NCBI GenBank assembly: GCA_028370155.1 | Contig: CP116670.1 | Location: 1,612,001 to 1,676,000, forward strand | DNA: 64,000 nt | Direction: 5' to 3' | Origin: Arthrobacter sp. OVS8 | GTDB lineage: Bacteria > Actinomycetota > Actinomycetes > Actinomycetales > Micrococcaceae | In this document: positions 33,281 through 43,300 of the stretch, piece after piece | How the letters are laid out: each line of letters begins with the position of its first letter | How positions within the stretch are numbered: the first letter of the stretch is position 1 | Notes under the pieces: generated by a model | Seen by the model: the letters and a program-made list of their open reading frames with translations, nothing else | Told to the model about the DNA's origin: nothing | The model's database searches: none | Program-made: the position numbers and the translations under genes

Positions 33281-33318
33281 GTTACTCGCGGGTAACTTAC
33301 TGGACCGTAGGTTATTAT
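33281..33318 (+). promoter_or_regulatory. Promoter region of the TrhA gene, possibly leaderless
   Basis: A -10-like TATTAT (33313-33318) ends six bases before the ATG at 33325, which would place transcription at or next to the start codon. Upstream is a small dyad GTTAC-N6-GTAAC (33281-33296). No good -35 box is seen. Confidence 0.4.
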
Positions 33319-33324
33319 GGCGGC

Positions 33325-34047
33325 ATGGAAAGCAACACCCCCGAGCACCGGCCGGAGCAGCCTGCGGACCGTAAAACCGGCCCGATGGACGACGCGGCGG
33401 TCCGGCTGGCGGAACTCCTGATGATCAAGCCGAAATGGCGCGGCTGGATCCACACCGTGACGGCCCCGCTGGCGCTGGCCGCCGGCCTGGTGCTGGTGAT
33501 CCTGGCCCCGACTCCGGACCTGAAGATCGCCTGCGCCATCTACGCCTTCACCGGGGTGCTGCTGTTCGGCATCAGCGCCATCTACCACCGCGGGAACTGG
33601 TCCCCCGGCGTCAAAATCGTGCTGAAGCGGCTGGACCATACGAACATCATGCTGGTGATCGCCGGAAGCTACACGCCGCTGGCCTGGGCCCTCCTGGACC
33701 GGCCGAAAGCCGAACTGCTGCTGTGGGTGATCTGGTCCGGGGCCATCCTGGGCGTGTTGTTCCGCCTGCTGTGGACCGACGCCCCGCGCTGGCTGTATGT
33801 GCCGATCTACATCGCCCTGGGGTGCGGCGCGTTGTTCTACTTGCCGGAATTCTTTGCCGCCAACGTGGCCTCCGCCGTCCTGATTTGCGTCGGAGGTGCC
33901 CTCTACATCACGGGCGCCGTCTTTTACGCGCTGAAGAAGCCGAACATCAGCTACTCACATTTCGGGTTCCATGAGCTGTTCCATGCCCTGACGGTGTTTG
34001 CGTTCGCCGCGCACTACATCGCGATTGCCATCGCCGTCCTGAGCTGA
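33325..34047 (+). CDS. trhA: TrhA/hemolysin III family membrane protein (PAQR-like)
   Basis: ATG 33325 starts MESNTPEHRPEQPADRKTGP, a soluble cytoplasmic leader. Seven hydrophobic segments follow, with the family motifs FGISAIYHRGNW, RLDHTNIMLVIAGSYTPLAW and the C-terminal SHFGFHELFHALTVFAFAAH, whose His residues bind zinc in this family. In E. coli TrhA is involved in membrane homeostasis. It diverges from the isoprenyl synthase as Rv1085c does from Rv1086. The ORF is intact, about 240 residues. Confidence 0.9.
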   Translation: MESNTPEHRPEQPADRKTGPMDDAAVRLAELLMIKPKWRGWIHTVTAPLALAAGLVLVILAPTPDLKIACAIYAFTGVLLFGISAIYHRGNWSPGVKIVLKRLDHTNIMLVIAGSYTPLAWALLDRPKAELLLWVIWSGAILGVLFRLLWTDAPRWLYVPIYIALGCGALFYLPEFFAANVASAVLICVGGALYITGAVFYALKKPNISYSHFGFHELFHALTVFAFAAHYIAIAIAVLS

Positions 34048-34110
34048 CTCCGGCCAGGGAAGACCCTGCAACGTTTGGGCCCACCAATACTCCCCGGGCA
34101 GGAGTGACTG

Positions 34111-34208
34111 CTCGGAATCTCCCCGCCTTTGAGGCAGGAGCGCCGTGCCCCACCGAACCTTCTGCCCGACACGCCGGGCGCCGACCTCAAAGGTGGGGAA
34201 TGTCCGAC
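34111..34208. repeat. Imperfect 24-bp inverted repeat spanning 98 bp
   Basis: Arms 34111-34134 and 34185-34208 match at 19 of 24 positions, with a 14/15 core TCCCCGCCTTTGAGG against its complement. The 50-bp interior is also GC-rich with partial dyads (GGAGCGCC, GGGCGCC). It lies between the convergent TrhA and HAD genes. It could be a terminator-like structured RNA or a decayed mobile-element end. Confidence 0.55.
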
Positions 34209-34230
34209 GTCGAGACCCGGCTGAGCCGGG

Positions 34231-34889
34231 TCAGGGCCGTCCGGCCCCAATGAGCGCGGGCAGCTGCCGCATGTCATGGAAAACCGTGGTCCCGGGACCG
34301 GCCAGCCGTTCCGCCGGGGTCACGCCGCCGGCGTAGGCGAAGACGTGCATCCCGGCCGACCGGGCCGCCTGTACGCCGTGGGCGCTGTCTTCGACGACGG
34401 CGCACCGCTCCGGTGCGGCACCGAGCGTCCCTGCGGCGTGCAGGAACAGATCCGGGGCCGGTTTGCCGTTGGCGACCTCCGATGCGCTGAAGATCCGGCC
34501 CTCGAAGCGGTGCCACAGCCCGGTCTGGCCCAGCGTCCGCCGCATCTTGGCGTGGCTCCCGCTGGAGGCCACGCAGTGCGGGAGGAGGAGCGCGTCAAGC
34601 GCGTCCACCACACCGTCGACCGCAGTGAGCTCACGCTCGAACGCCGACCGGTACCAGGGTTCGTACTTCCGGTCCCAGCCCTCCCCAGTTCGATGCCCAG
34701 CTGGCTTTCGACCGTGGCAATGAAATCGGCCTCTGACCTGCCGACGAAGCGCTCCACAATCTCATCCAGCTCCAGCGCCCAGCCGAGGTCCGCGAGCACC
34801 AACTGGTCCACCCGGACGGAGATCACCTCGGAGTCAACCAGGACACCGTCGCAGTCGAAGACAACAAGGTCGAATCCGTGAGTAGTCAT
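34231..34889 (-). CDS. HAD-superfamily phosphatase (beta-phosphoglucomutase/Gph-like), frameshifted
   Basis: ATG 34889 starts MTTHGFDLVVFDCDGVLVDS with the nucleophile motif D-C-D-G-V. Later motifs are CVASSGSHAKM (motif II Ser), NGKPAPDLFLHAA (Lys) and CAVVEDSAHGVQAARSAGM (acidic motif III). A missing G near 34683 splits the cap domain. Length is about 219 residues, typical of subfamily IA enzymes acting on sugar phosphates or phosphoglycolate. The substrate is not defined. It stands alone on the minus strand. Confidence 0.85.
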
Positions 34890-35001
34890 TGCGCCATCGT
34901 AACCACGTGCCCGCTCACGGAACGGGAGACCCCGCAGGCAGCCCGCAGGCCGGGTCCCAGGGCGTGGGTGGCCTCGGCGAAGGCGGAGGCGCGCCGCCCC
35001 G

Positions 35002-35339
35002 TCAGCGGCTTCCGGGTCCTGCCTCGCCGTTGGCTTCCGGACGGCTGCCGGGCTGGCCGGCGTCGTACGGGACGTCGGACTGGGCACCCGTTGCCTGCGG
35101 GGCGTCGTCGGCGGCAGCTTCGGCGGCGGCGCGTTCTTCCTCCACCTGGGCCCGGTAACGGACCCGCCGGATGCGCCGCACCATGTCCACAATCAGCAGT
35201 GCCGTCAGCACCACGATAAACGCCGTCAGGAGGAAACCCAGCAGGCCGGGGTCACCTGGTCCTGGGACAGTCCGGGGCGCAGCGATGGCGTGGGGGCCGG
35301 CGCCGGGGTGGTTGCCAGGGCGAGGAGCAAGGAGTGCAC
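35002..35339 (-). CDS. Small membrane protein downstream of mca (frameshifted)
   Basis: GTG 35339 (VHSLLLALATTPAPAPTPSL) has GAAGG seven bases upstream. After a missing C near 35252 comes one membrane helix (LLGFLLTAFIVVLTALLIVD) and a basic/acidic cytoplasmic tail (RRIRRVRYRAQVEEERAA). Length is about 112 residues. It follows mca in the same direction, as the exported hypothetical Rv1083 does in Mycobacterium, so it is probably the equivalent. Function is unknown. Confidence 0.7.
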
Positions 35340-35449
35340 GGTGGGACCTTCTATGGGACTGAATGGCGGCCCGGCGCGGGCTGGCCGCCGGGCTGCGTTG
35401 AACTGTTTCCACAACGTCTTCTACACGTCATAGAAATGGCCTGTCGGGT

Positions 35450-36354
35450 CTATCTTAGCCCGGCGAAGAAGTCCTTCTCGGGCACGTCGGCCGGGATCCG
35501 GGACTGGATCAGCGAGTAATCCTCCCAGGGCCACACGCGGCGCTGCATCGCCGGCGAGACCGCGAAGAAGAAGCCCTCAGGGTCCACCTGCGTTCGGTGT
35601 GCACGCAACGCGTCGTCGCGGGCCTCGAAGTAATCCCCGCACTCGATCTGCGTGGTGGTGGCGTGGGTGGGTGCCGGTGGGGTGTGGCCTTCCGCGTCGG
35701 CTTCCAGCCAGGCCGCGATCCGCTCGGCGTACGGTGACTGGATCCCGGATTCCTCCAGGGCAAAATGCAGGGCTCGGAACCGCTCGGGGCTGAAGGCCCG
35801 GTCGTAGTAAAGCTTGCTGGGAGCCCACGGCTCGCCGGTCCCCGGATAGCGGTCCGGATCCCCGCGGCCTCGAAGGCCTCCACGGCGACGCGGTGCGCCA
35901 TGATGTGGTCCGGGTGCGGGTACCCGCCGTTCTCGTCGTAGCTCAGGATCACCTGGGGCTTGAACTCGCGGACCAGCCGCACCAGCGGCGCGGCCGCCCG
36001 CTCCAGCTGTAGCGTCGCGAAGGAGCCGGCCGGCAGCGGAGGCAGCGGGTCGCCTTCCGGCAGCCCGGAATCCACAAAGCCCAGCCAGCGCTGGCGGATG
36101 CCCAGGACCTTGGCGGCCTGCTCCATCTCGAGCCGGCGCGCGCCGGCCATGTCGCGTTTGGGGTGCGGTTCCCCGTCCACTGCCGGGTTCTGGATGTCAC
36201 CACGGGAACCGTCGGTGCAGGTGGCCACCAGGACCTCGACGCCGGCCGCGGCGTACATGGCCATCGTGGCGGCGCCCTTGCTGGATTCGTCGTCGGGATG
36301 AGCATGGACAGCCAGCAGTCGAAGCGGCGCTGACGGGCTGGTGGACGCTGTCAT
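35450..36354 (-). CDS. mca: Mycothiol S-conjugate amidase (frameshifted)
   Basis: Mca cleaves mycothiol-toxin conjugates to release mercapturic acids in actinobacteria. ATG 36354 gives [20 protein letters not shown]; zinc ligands are in [11 protein letters not shown] and [12 protein letters not shown] missing G near 35862 splits it. The repaired C-terminal half reads [19 protein letters not shown] and ends DFFAGLR at 35450. Length is about 300 residues, like Rv1082. Presence implies the host makes mycothiol. It diverges from the DUF4307 gene. Confidence 0.93.
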
Positions 36355-36479
36355 CGTGGGACGGCTCCTCTTTCATCTACGGGGTTCATCTTCGGGTCTA
36401 ATCTTCGGGTACAGGCATTCAGGCAGGCGTATCCGGCCGGACCGGCGGACACCCTCCCGATCCACACTAAACTGGACTG

Positions 36480-36938
36480 GTGACTTCCAAGGATCAGCCT
36501 GCCGCGCCCGCCCCGGCATCTCCCAGCCTAGCCAATCGTTACGGCGGCCAAAAGCGAACGCTGAGCGGCAAAGCCAAACGCACCATCCTGGTCCTCGCCC
36601 TGGCCGCCGGAATGGCCTTTATGGCCTGGATTTCGACGTCGAACGCGACGGAGAGCATCACCTTCAAGGACATCGGCTACAGCACGCCGGACGCCACCGT
36701 GGCGGAGATCGATTTTCAAGTCACCAAGGACCCGGCCACCGCGGCCAAGTGCTCGGTCAAGGCGCTGGATTCCAAGTTCGCCGTCGTCGGCTGGAAAGTG
36801 GTGGACATCGCCCCCAACGCCGCCGACGCCGGTTCCGACGGCGGCCGCACCACGGCCCACCGGGCCACGGTGCGCACCGAGTCCCAGGCCGTCTCCGGCG
36901 TCGTCGACAGCTGCTGGATCCCCGACGCCGGCAGCTAG
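36480..36938 (+). CDS. DUF4307 domain membrane protein
   Basis: GTG 36480 gives VTSKDQPAAPAPASPSLANR followed by RYGGQKR, one membrane helix (AKRTILVLALAAGMAFMAWI) and an extracytoplasmic domain with Cys pair (AAKCSVKAL and VVDSCWIPD). The family is actinobacterial and sits between mca and greA in Mycobacterium (Rv1081c). Function is unknown. The ORF is intact, 152 residues. Confidence 0.88.
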   Translation: MTSKDQPAAPAPASPSLANRYGGQKRTLSGKAKRTILVLALAAGMAFMAWISTSNATESITFKDIGYSTPDATVAEIDFQVTKDPATAAKCSVKALDSKFAVVGWKVVDIAPNAADAGSDGGRTTAHRATVRTESQAVSGVVDSCWIPDAGS

Positions 36939-36999
36939 CCCCGCGGCAGTGAGTTGGCCCGCGGGCCGTAACGCGGTGTGATACACGCCGCAGGGTTCT

Positions 37000-37027
37000 T
37001 TGGTTTATCCACAGGATTGACTACAAT
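37000..37027 (+). promoter_or_regulatory. Promoter of greA
   Basis: TTGGTT (37000-37005), a 16-nt spacer and TACAAT (37022-37027) form a housekeeping-type promoter. The predicted leader to the GTG at 37122 is about 88 nt. Confidence 0.5.
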
Positions 37028-37121
37028 GGATCAATACCTTTCCCCGCTGAGCTGGTTGCTGAGTCCTAAAAGTGGCCACCGTGGCGGGGTCTTTGCTTGT
37101 TTGACCATAAAGGAGAAGTCC

Positions 37122-37616
37122 GTGTCTACCACCAACAGCGCAACTGCAGCTTGGCTCACCCAGGAAGCTTTTGACCGCCTGAAGGCAGAGCTGGACCACC
37201 TCTCCGGCCCCGGCCGGGCAGAAATCGTTCAGAAGATCGAGGCCGCGCGCCAGGAAGGCGACCTCAAGGAGAACGGCGGCTACCACGCGGCCAAAGAGGA
37301 ACAGGGCAAGATCGAAGCCCGCATCCGCCAGCTGACCGCGCTGCTCCGGGACGCCCACGTCGGCGAATCCCCGGCCGACGACGGAATCGTCGAACCCGGA
37401 ATGATTGTTGTGGCCAAGATCGCCGGCGATGAGGAAACCTTCCTGCTCGGCTCCCGGGAAATTGCCGGCGACTCGGATCTGGACGTCTTCAGCGAGAAGT
37501 CGCCGCTGGGTGCTGCCATCGTCGGCCACAAGGAGGGCGACAAGCTCAGCTACACCGCCCCGAACGGCAAGGACATCACGGTGGAAATCGTCTCCGCCAA
37601 GCCGTACGCCGGCTAA
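37122..37616 (+). CDS. greA: Transcription elongation factor GreA
   Basis: GTG 37122 has AGGAG upstream and starts VSTTNSATAAWLTQEAFDRL. The N-terminal coiled coil holds the acidic tip EGDLKENGGYHAAKEEQGKI, which stimulates RNA cleavage by backtracked RNA polymerase. The C-terminal FKBP-like domain includes EKSPLGAAIVGHKEGDKLSY. The ORF is intact, 164 residues. Neighbouring DUF4307 and mca match mycobacterial order. Confidence 0.96.
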   Translation: MSTTNSATAAWLTQEAFDRLKAELDHLSGPGRAEIVQKIEAARQEGDLKENGGYHAAKEEQGKIEARIRQLTALLRDAHVGESPADDGIVEPGMIVVAKIAGDEETFLLGSREIAGDSDLDVFSEKSPLGAAIVGHKEGDKLSYTAPNGKDITVEIVSAKPYAG

Positions 37617-37640
37617 TACGATTCATCTGCACCGCAGCGC

Positions 37641-37678
37641 ACGACGCCGGTCCTCCCCTAGCGGGAGGGCGGCGTCGT
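37641..37678. terminator. Terminator between greA and rhomboid gene
   Basis: A stem of ACGACGCCG (37641-37649) and CCTCCC (37652-37657) pairs with GGGAGG (37663-37668) and CGGCGTCGT (37670-37678). It lies between convergent genes. Confidence 0.65.
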
Positions 37679-37683
37679 CCGTT

Positions 37684-37743
37684 GTGGTGCAGTTCGTTGT
37701 GGCGCAGTTCCTCGTGGCGCCGTTCGTTGTGGCGCCGTGCGCT
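37684..37743. repeat. 15-bp tandem repeat, 4 copies
   Basis: Four units of consensus GTGGCGCMGTTCSTY run head to tail and end at the rhomboid stop codon. In one minus-strand frame they would encode repeated GATTN-like pentapeptides, but that frame is not the rhomboid frame. Confidence 0.8.
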
Positions 37744-38365
37744 ACTGCCTGGTGCGCGGCTGCCCCGCCCGCGGGACGCTCAGGAGCAGGGCGGCGAGCA
37801 CACCACCGACGGCCCCGCCGAGGTGAGCCTGCCAGGACACGTAGCCCGCCACCGTGGGGAGGACGCCGAACAGGATGCCTCCGTAGGTCAGGAACAGCAC
37901 CACGGACAGCAGGATCTGCCACCAGTTGCGGTTAAAGAAGCCGCGCACCAGCAGGAACGCGAAGAGGCCGAACACCAGCCCGGATGCCCCCACGGTGACG
38001 TTGAATCCGCCGATCAGCCACACCACGGCCCCGGAGACCAGCCAGCTCAGTGCGAGGGTTGTGAAGAACACGCGGGTCCCGGACAGCAGCACCAGGAAGC
38101 CGAAGATGATCAGCGGCAGCGTGTTGGAGAACAGGTGCGCCAGGTTGGCGTGCAGCAGGGGGAACGTCAGGATGTCCAGGAGCCCGTCGAGGCTGCGCGG
38201 GCGCAGGCCGAACGTGCCGTTGAGCGAACGGAGCATCAGGGTGTTGATGATCTCGATGACGTACAGCACCAGGACAAACACTCCCACCACCAGCAGGCCC
38301 TTGCGGGCGCGCACGGCGGTGGTGTCGGCGGCGCGCGGCCTGCCGTTCCGGGTGGAGTCAAGCAT
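37742..38365 (-). CDS. Rhomboid family intramembrane serine protease
   Basis: ATG 38365 (MLDSTRNGRPRAADTTAVRA) precedes six membrane segments. The catalytic dyad is Ser in VTVGASGLVFGLFAF and His in VSWQAHLGGAVGG; the L1-loop helix region shows FPLLHANLAHLFSNTLPLII. Length is about 207 residues, a minimal rhomboid. It follows ilvA by only a few bases on the same strand, so the three genes from the AI-2E transporter onward may be one operon. Confidence 0.9.
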   Translation of the reverse strand: MLDSTRNGRPRAADTTAVRARKGLLVVGVFVLVLYVIEIINTLMLRSLNGTFGLRPRSLDGLLDILTFPLLHANLAHLFSNTLPLIIFGFLVLLSGTRVFFTTLALSWLVSGAVVWLIGGFNVTVGASGLVFGLFAFLLVRGFFNRNWWQILLSVVLFLTYGGILFGVLPTVAGYVSWQAHLGGAVGGVLAALLLSVPRAGQPRTRQ

Positions 38366-38374
38366 CACTGCCCC

Positions 38375-39612
38375 CTAGTGCACCACAATCGGCTGGAACC
38401 CTTCGGCCCGGAGCGCCGCGAGGACCTTCTCGCAGTGTTCGTGGCCCTTCGTCTCCAGGTTCACGGTAATGGACACATCGCCCATGCTGATGGAGCCGCC
38501 CACGCGGGTGTGGTCCAGGCCTGTCACGTTGGCGTCGTTCTCGGCGATGATCCGGGCGATCGTGGCCAGTGAGCCGGGACGGTCGTCCAGCATCATACGC
38601 ACGGTCATGTACCGTCCCGCGGCGGAGAGGCCGCGCTGGATGACCTTGAGCATCAGCATCGGGTCGATGTTGCCGCCGGAGAGCACCACGGCGACGGTTC
38701 CCGGGTTCTCGATCTTGCCTTCCATCAGCGCAGCGACGCCCACTGCCCCGGCCGGTTCGACGACCATCTTGGCGCGTTCCAGCAGGAAGATGAGCGCCCG
38801 CGCCAGGGCGTCCTCGCTGACGGTCACGACGTCGTCGACGAGTTCCCGGATGATGCTGAAAGGAAGCTGGCCGGGCCGGCCGACGGCAATACCGTCGGCC
38901 ATGGTGGAGACGCGTTTGAGCGGAACCAGGGCGTCCGCGGCGAGGAGGGCGGGTACGCGGCAGCGTTTTCGGCCTGGACGCCGATGATCCGGATCTCCCG
39001 GCCCAGCTCCTTGGCCCTGGCCTTCACGGCCACGGCCACTCCGGCGAGGAGCCCGCCGCCGCCGACGCCCATCAGGATGGTGTCGACATACGGGACCTGT
39101 TCCAGGATTTCCAGTCCCACCGTGCCCTGGCCGGCAACGACGTCGACGTCGTCGAACGGGTGGACGAAAACGGCGCCGGTCTCGTCCGCATAGCGCTTCG
39201 CTTCGGCGAGGGCCTCGTCCACGTTGTGGCCGTGAAGCACCACCTCGGCGCCGTGGCTGCGGGTGGCGGCGAGTTTGGGCAGGGCGACGCCCAGCGGCAT
39301 ATAGATCCGCGCTTTGATGCCCAGGCTCTTGGCCGCAACGGCCACACCCTGGGCGTGATTTCCGGCGGAGGCCGCCACGACGCCACGCTTCTTCTCCTCC
39401 GGCGAGAGTTTGGCCATCCGGACGTAGGCGCCGCGGACCTTGAAGGACCCGGCCCGTTGCAGGTTTTCGCACTTGAGGAAGACCTCGCCGCCCACCATGC
39501 CGCCCAGGGCACGGGAGGATTCAACGGGCGTCCGCGTAATAATCCCGTCGAGCAGCTTCTGCGCCTCCAGGACATCGTCCAGCGTGACGGGCAGGCTCTC
39601 AAGGGTGTTCAC
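38375..39612 (-). CDS. ilvA: Threonine ammonia-lyase with C-terminal ACT domain (frameshifted)
   Basis: This enzyme deaminates threonine to 2-oxobutyrate. GTG 39612 gives VNTLESLPVTLDDVLEAQKL. The PLP Lys is in RAGSFKVRGAYVRM; the phosphate-binding loop is MGVGGGGLLAGVA. A single ACT domain (YMTVRMMLDDRPGSLATIAR) ends the 412-residue protein. This short form can be biosynthetic or catabolic. A missing C near 38952 splits it. The start overlaps the repaired end of the AI-2E gene by four bases (GTGA). Confidence 0.92.
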
Positions 39613-40984
39613 GAACTAGTCTCCTTCTTCGGATCAGTCTTCGGATCAGGGTGTAGATCCGGCGCCGGGCCCCGCCCGGCATCGCTGCCCGGGGAACCGT
39701 TGTCGGGTGCGGCGCCATCGCTGCGGCCGGAGGTTACGCCCGGCAGCCGGGCATCCCTCACGGTGATTTCCGCGCCGGACGCAGGGTCAGGACTGTGCTG
39801 GTGGCCCCAGGTGGCGGCGCACTTTCATGTTCCCACGTTCTGCCCGCAATGTAGCGAATCGACGAGTTTGCTACGGCGAGGATGGGAACGGAGAACAGGG
39901 CACCGGGAATGCCGGCGAGGTAGGAACCGGCGGCGACGGCCAGAATGACGGCCACCGGATGCAGCGAGACGGCCTTGCCCATAACCAGAGGCTGGAGGAT
40001 GTGGCTCTCCAGCTGCTGGACCAGCAACACGATGCCCAGCATCACAAGCGCGTTGACCCAGCCGTTGGCGACGAGGGCCAGCAGGACGGCGACGGCGCCG
40101 GTCACGAGGGCGCCGACGATCGGGATGAACGAGCCGAGAAACACGAGCACACCCAACGGCAGCGCCAGGGGAACGCCGATGATCGCCGCGCCCACCCCGA
40201 TCCCGACAGCGTCGACAAAAGCGACGAACATCTGGATCCGGGCGTAGCTCACCATCGACGCCCAGCCCACCCGGCCGGCTCCGTCGGTGGCCGCGCGGGC
40301 CTTCCTGGGCAGAAGCCGCACGAGGAAGGACCAGATGCGTCCTCCTTCCAGCAGGAAGAAGATCAGGATGAACAACGCCAGGATCATGCCCGCGGCGAAA
40401 TGTCCGGCAGTGCTGCCGAAGGACAGCGCACCGCTGAGGATGCTGCTGCTGTTGTTCTGCAGCGCCTCAGTGCCTTCCTTCAGGTACTGGTCGATCTGGG
40501 CCGCGGAGAGGTGCAGGGGCCCGTCCGCTAGCCAGACCTGGATCTTCTGGATCCCGGTCAGCGCCTCACTCCACAGCTCGGCGAAACCGGCCACGAGCTG
40601 CCGGCCGACGAGGGCCAGCGCCCCGCCGATCACACCGATGAAGCCCACCACCGTGATGGCGACCGCGAGGCCGTTGGGAACCCGGTTCCGCCGGAGCCAG
40701 TTCTTCACCGGCGCCAGCAGCCCGGCCAGCAGCGCGGCAACCATGACGGGAATCAGCAGGAAGCTGACCCGGCTGAGCAGCCACACCAGCGCGCCGGCCA
40801 TAAGAATGATGAGCCCCAGGCGCCAGGACCACGACGCCGCGATCCGCACGGCGTACGGGATGTCCTGGTCGATTTCCCGGTCCGTGACAGTCCGGCCTTG
40901 GGCGGAGACTCCGGCGGAGGCTCCGGCGGAGGCACGGGCTGCGTCGGGGTGGTCTCGCGGGGCGGCCGGGTCAGCTGGGGTCAT
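39609..40984 (-). CDS. AI-2E family transporter (PerM-like), frameshifted near 3' end
   Basis: ATG 40984 starts MTPADPAAPRDHPDAARASA, a soluble leader, followed by paired helices (LGLIILMAGALVWLLSRVSF, LLIPVMVAALLAGLLAPVKN), an amphipathic middle region and the signature helices near FVDAVGIGVGAAIIGVPLAL and HILQPLVMGKAVSLHP. The raw ORF stops at 39758, but adding one base near 39790 opens a tail (PDPASGAEITVRDARLPGVT to DPKKETSS) that stops exactly over the ilvA start, which supports the longer end. The transported substrate is unknown. Confidence 0.82.
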
Positions 40985-41045
40985 AGCCCCATGATTCACC
41001 AGCACTCCCCGGATGGGAAACTCGGATGGGAAACCCTGCCGTTCC

Positions 41046-42033
41046 TCACGACTCAAGGGTCGCGCTGATCCCCCACGTCATGGCGAACCGCTCCCCGGAG
41101 GGAGCCAGCGGAGGCCGTCGCCGCTGTTGAACGCGTTGGCCGGGCCGGTCATCGGCTCGATCGCCACGGCCTTGGTCCTGCCCGGGAACTCCGTGGTGAC
41201 GAAGACATGGACGTATCCGCAGTTCGCGTCCTGCCAGAGGCTCACGCTGCGCCCGTCCGGTGCGCTCAGCGTGTGGCGGGCAATGCCGGCGTCGAACGTG
41301 AGGTCGGTGTAGGCGGAATCGAGATCCAGATCGGCCACCAGCCGCCCGGCGCGGAGATCGAAGTCGCCGCTCACGGGTTCCGTGCCGCGCGGGATCAGGC
41401 GCTGGTCCGTCACGAGCCTCGTGCCGGCACCGACCGTGACGGTGAGCTCCTCGCTGGGCAGGTCCCCCAGCCGGAGGTAGGGATGGGCGCCGAGGACGAA
41501 CGGCGCCGGTTCCTGGGAGTCGTTGACCAGCTCCTGCCGGACCACCAGACCCAGGTCCTCGGCCAGTTCATAACGCACCCGGTGGCGCAGCAGGAAGGGA
41601 TACCCGTGCTGCGGGAACACGGCCGATTCGAGGGTGACCGAGAATTCGGATTCGTCGACCAGTTCATAGGAGGCGTTGCGCAGCAGCCCGTGGCTGGCGT
41701 TGTTGCGGGACACCTCGGTGATGTCCAGCTGCTGCTTCTTGCCGTTGAGGTACCAGACGCCGGCCTCCACGCGGTTCGCCCACGGCGCCAGCGTAATGCC
41801 GGCGGCGCCCGGCGAAATCTCCCCGTCCCCGTAGCTCTCCGTCAGTGCCGTGCCGCCGCGGCTGTACAGCCGCAGCCCGGCGGCCAGTTCGGTGACGACG
41901 GCGAGCGCGTCACCGCGCCGGATCTCATACTGCCGGCCGGTGGCGTAGCGCCGGACGGAGGAGTCCGGGCCGGGGCCGTCGGTGAAGTTGTCGCTGTGGG
42001 GGATTCCGGGGAAGCGGGGCTCTGCAGGTCCAT
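41046..42033 (-). CDS. Aldose 1-epimerase (galactose mutarotase) family protein, frameshifted
   Basis: ATG 42033 opens MDLQSP and, after a lost C near 42021, continues RFPGIPHSDNFTDGPGPDSS. The main domain shows ITLAPWANRVEAGVWYLNG, NASHGLLRNASYELV (His), FVLGAHPYLRLGDL (His) and VAIEPMTGPANAFNSGDGLR (Glu). A lost G near 41097 hides the repaired C-terminus ERFAMTWGISATLES at 41046. It is divergent from galK, so both serve galactose entry to the Leloir pathway. Confidence 0.85.
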
Positions 42034-42121
42034 GGTCACCACCGTACCCAGCCGCGCGCCGCGGCGTATACCGTGGATCCATGACGCGCCATTCGAGACC
42101 CGCCACCGCAGCCGGCGCGGC

Positions 42122-43280
42122 ATGACGCCGCGCCTCGACGCCGGGCAGCTGGCCGCCAGGTTTCAGTCTGTCTTCGGCGCCGCGCCGGACGGCGTATGGC
42201 AGGCGCCCGGCCGCGTCAACCTGATCGGCGAGCACACCGACTACAACGAGGGTTTTGTGCTGCCGTTTGCGATCGACAGGACCGCCCGTGTGGCGGTCCG
42301 CCGTCGTTCGGACTCCACCATCAGGCTGCTGTCCACCTTCGGGAACCAGGGACTGACCACGGTCGACGCCGGATCCCTCAGCCGGGGCACGGCGAGGGGC
42401 TGGACCAAGTATCCGCTGGGGTCCTGTGGGCGCTGCAGCAGCGCGGACTCCACGTGGGCGGACTGGACCTGCTGCTGGACTCCGACGTTCCGCGCGGCGC
42501 CGGGCTGTCCTCCTCCCACGCGATCGAGTGCGCCGTTATGACGGCGGTCAACGAGCTCACCGCGGCGGGCCTGGATACCCGGGAGATGGTCCTGGCGACC
42601 CAGCGCGCAGAAAACGACTTCGTCGGCGCCCCCACCGGCATCATGGACCAGTCAGCGTCCCTGCGCGGGGCTGCCGGTCATGCCCTCTTCCTCGACTGCC
42701 GCAGCCAGGACATCCGGCTGGTGCCGTTCGACGCCGACAGCGCCGGGCTGGTGACGCTGGTGATCGACACGAAGGTGTCGCACTCCCACGCCGGCGGCGG
42801 CTACGCTTCCCGGCGCGCCTCCTGCGAACGGGGTGCCGGGATCCTGGGGTGACGGCGCTGCGCGACGTCGGGCCGGACGACCTGGACGCGGCGGCCGGAC
42901 TCCTGGACCCGGAGACGTTCCGCCGGGTGCGGCACGTGGTGACGGAGAATGAGCGGGTCGTGCAGACGGTCGGGATCCTGGAAACCGCCGGGCCGGCGGC
43001 GATCGGGCAGCTGCTGGATGCGTCCCACGCCTCGATGCGGGACGACTTCGAGATCTCCTGCCCTGAGCTGGACCTCGCCGTCGAGGCCGCCCGTTCCGCC
43101 GGCGCGGTCGGCGCCCGGATGACCGGGGGCGGTTTCGGCGGCTCGGCCGTCGCGCTCACCCCGGCAGCGGCTGAGCACAAGGTGCGTGCCGCCGTCGGAC
43201 GTGCCTTCGCGGCGGCCGGATACGGGCCACCGGAGATCTTCAGCGTCCGGCCGGCGGCCGGGGCGATGCGCCTGGCATAG
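42122..43280 (+). CDS. galK: Galactokinase (frameshifted)
   Basis: ATG 42122 gives MTPRLDAGQLAARFQSVFGA, then the galactokinase signature GRVNLIGEHTDYNEGFVLPF. The GHMP ATP loop is PRGAGLSSSHAIE and the third motif ARMTGGGFGGSAVAL. Losses of one G near 42420 and near 42848 split it. Repaired length is about 387 residues. An upstream ATG at 42080 could be used if another indel is present. It phosphorylates galactose at C1; galM lies divergently 88 bp away. Confidence 0.92.
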
Positions 43281-43300
43281 GCGGAGCGTAGGCTGGGCGC

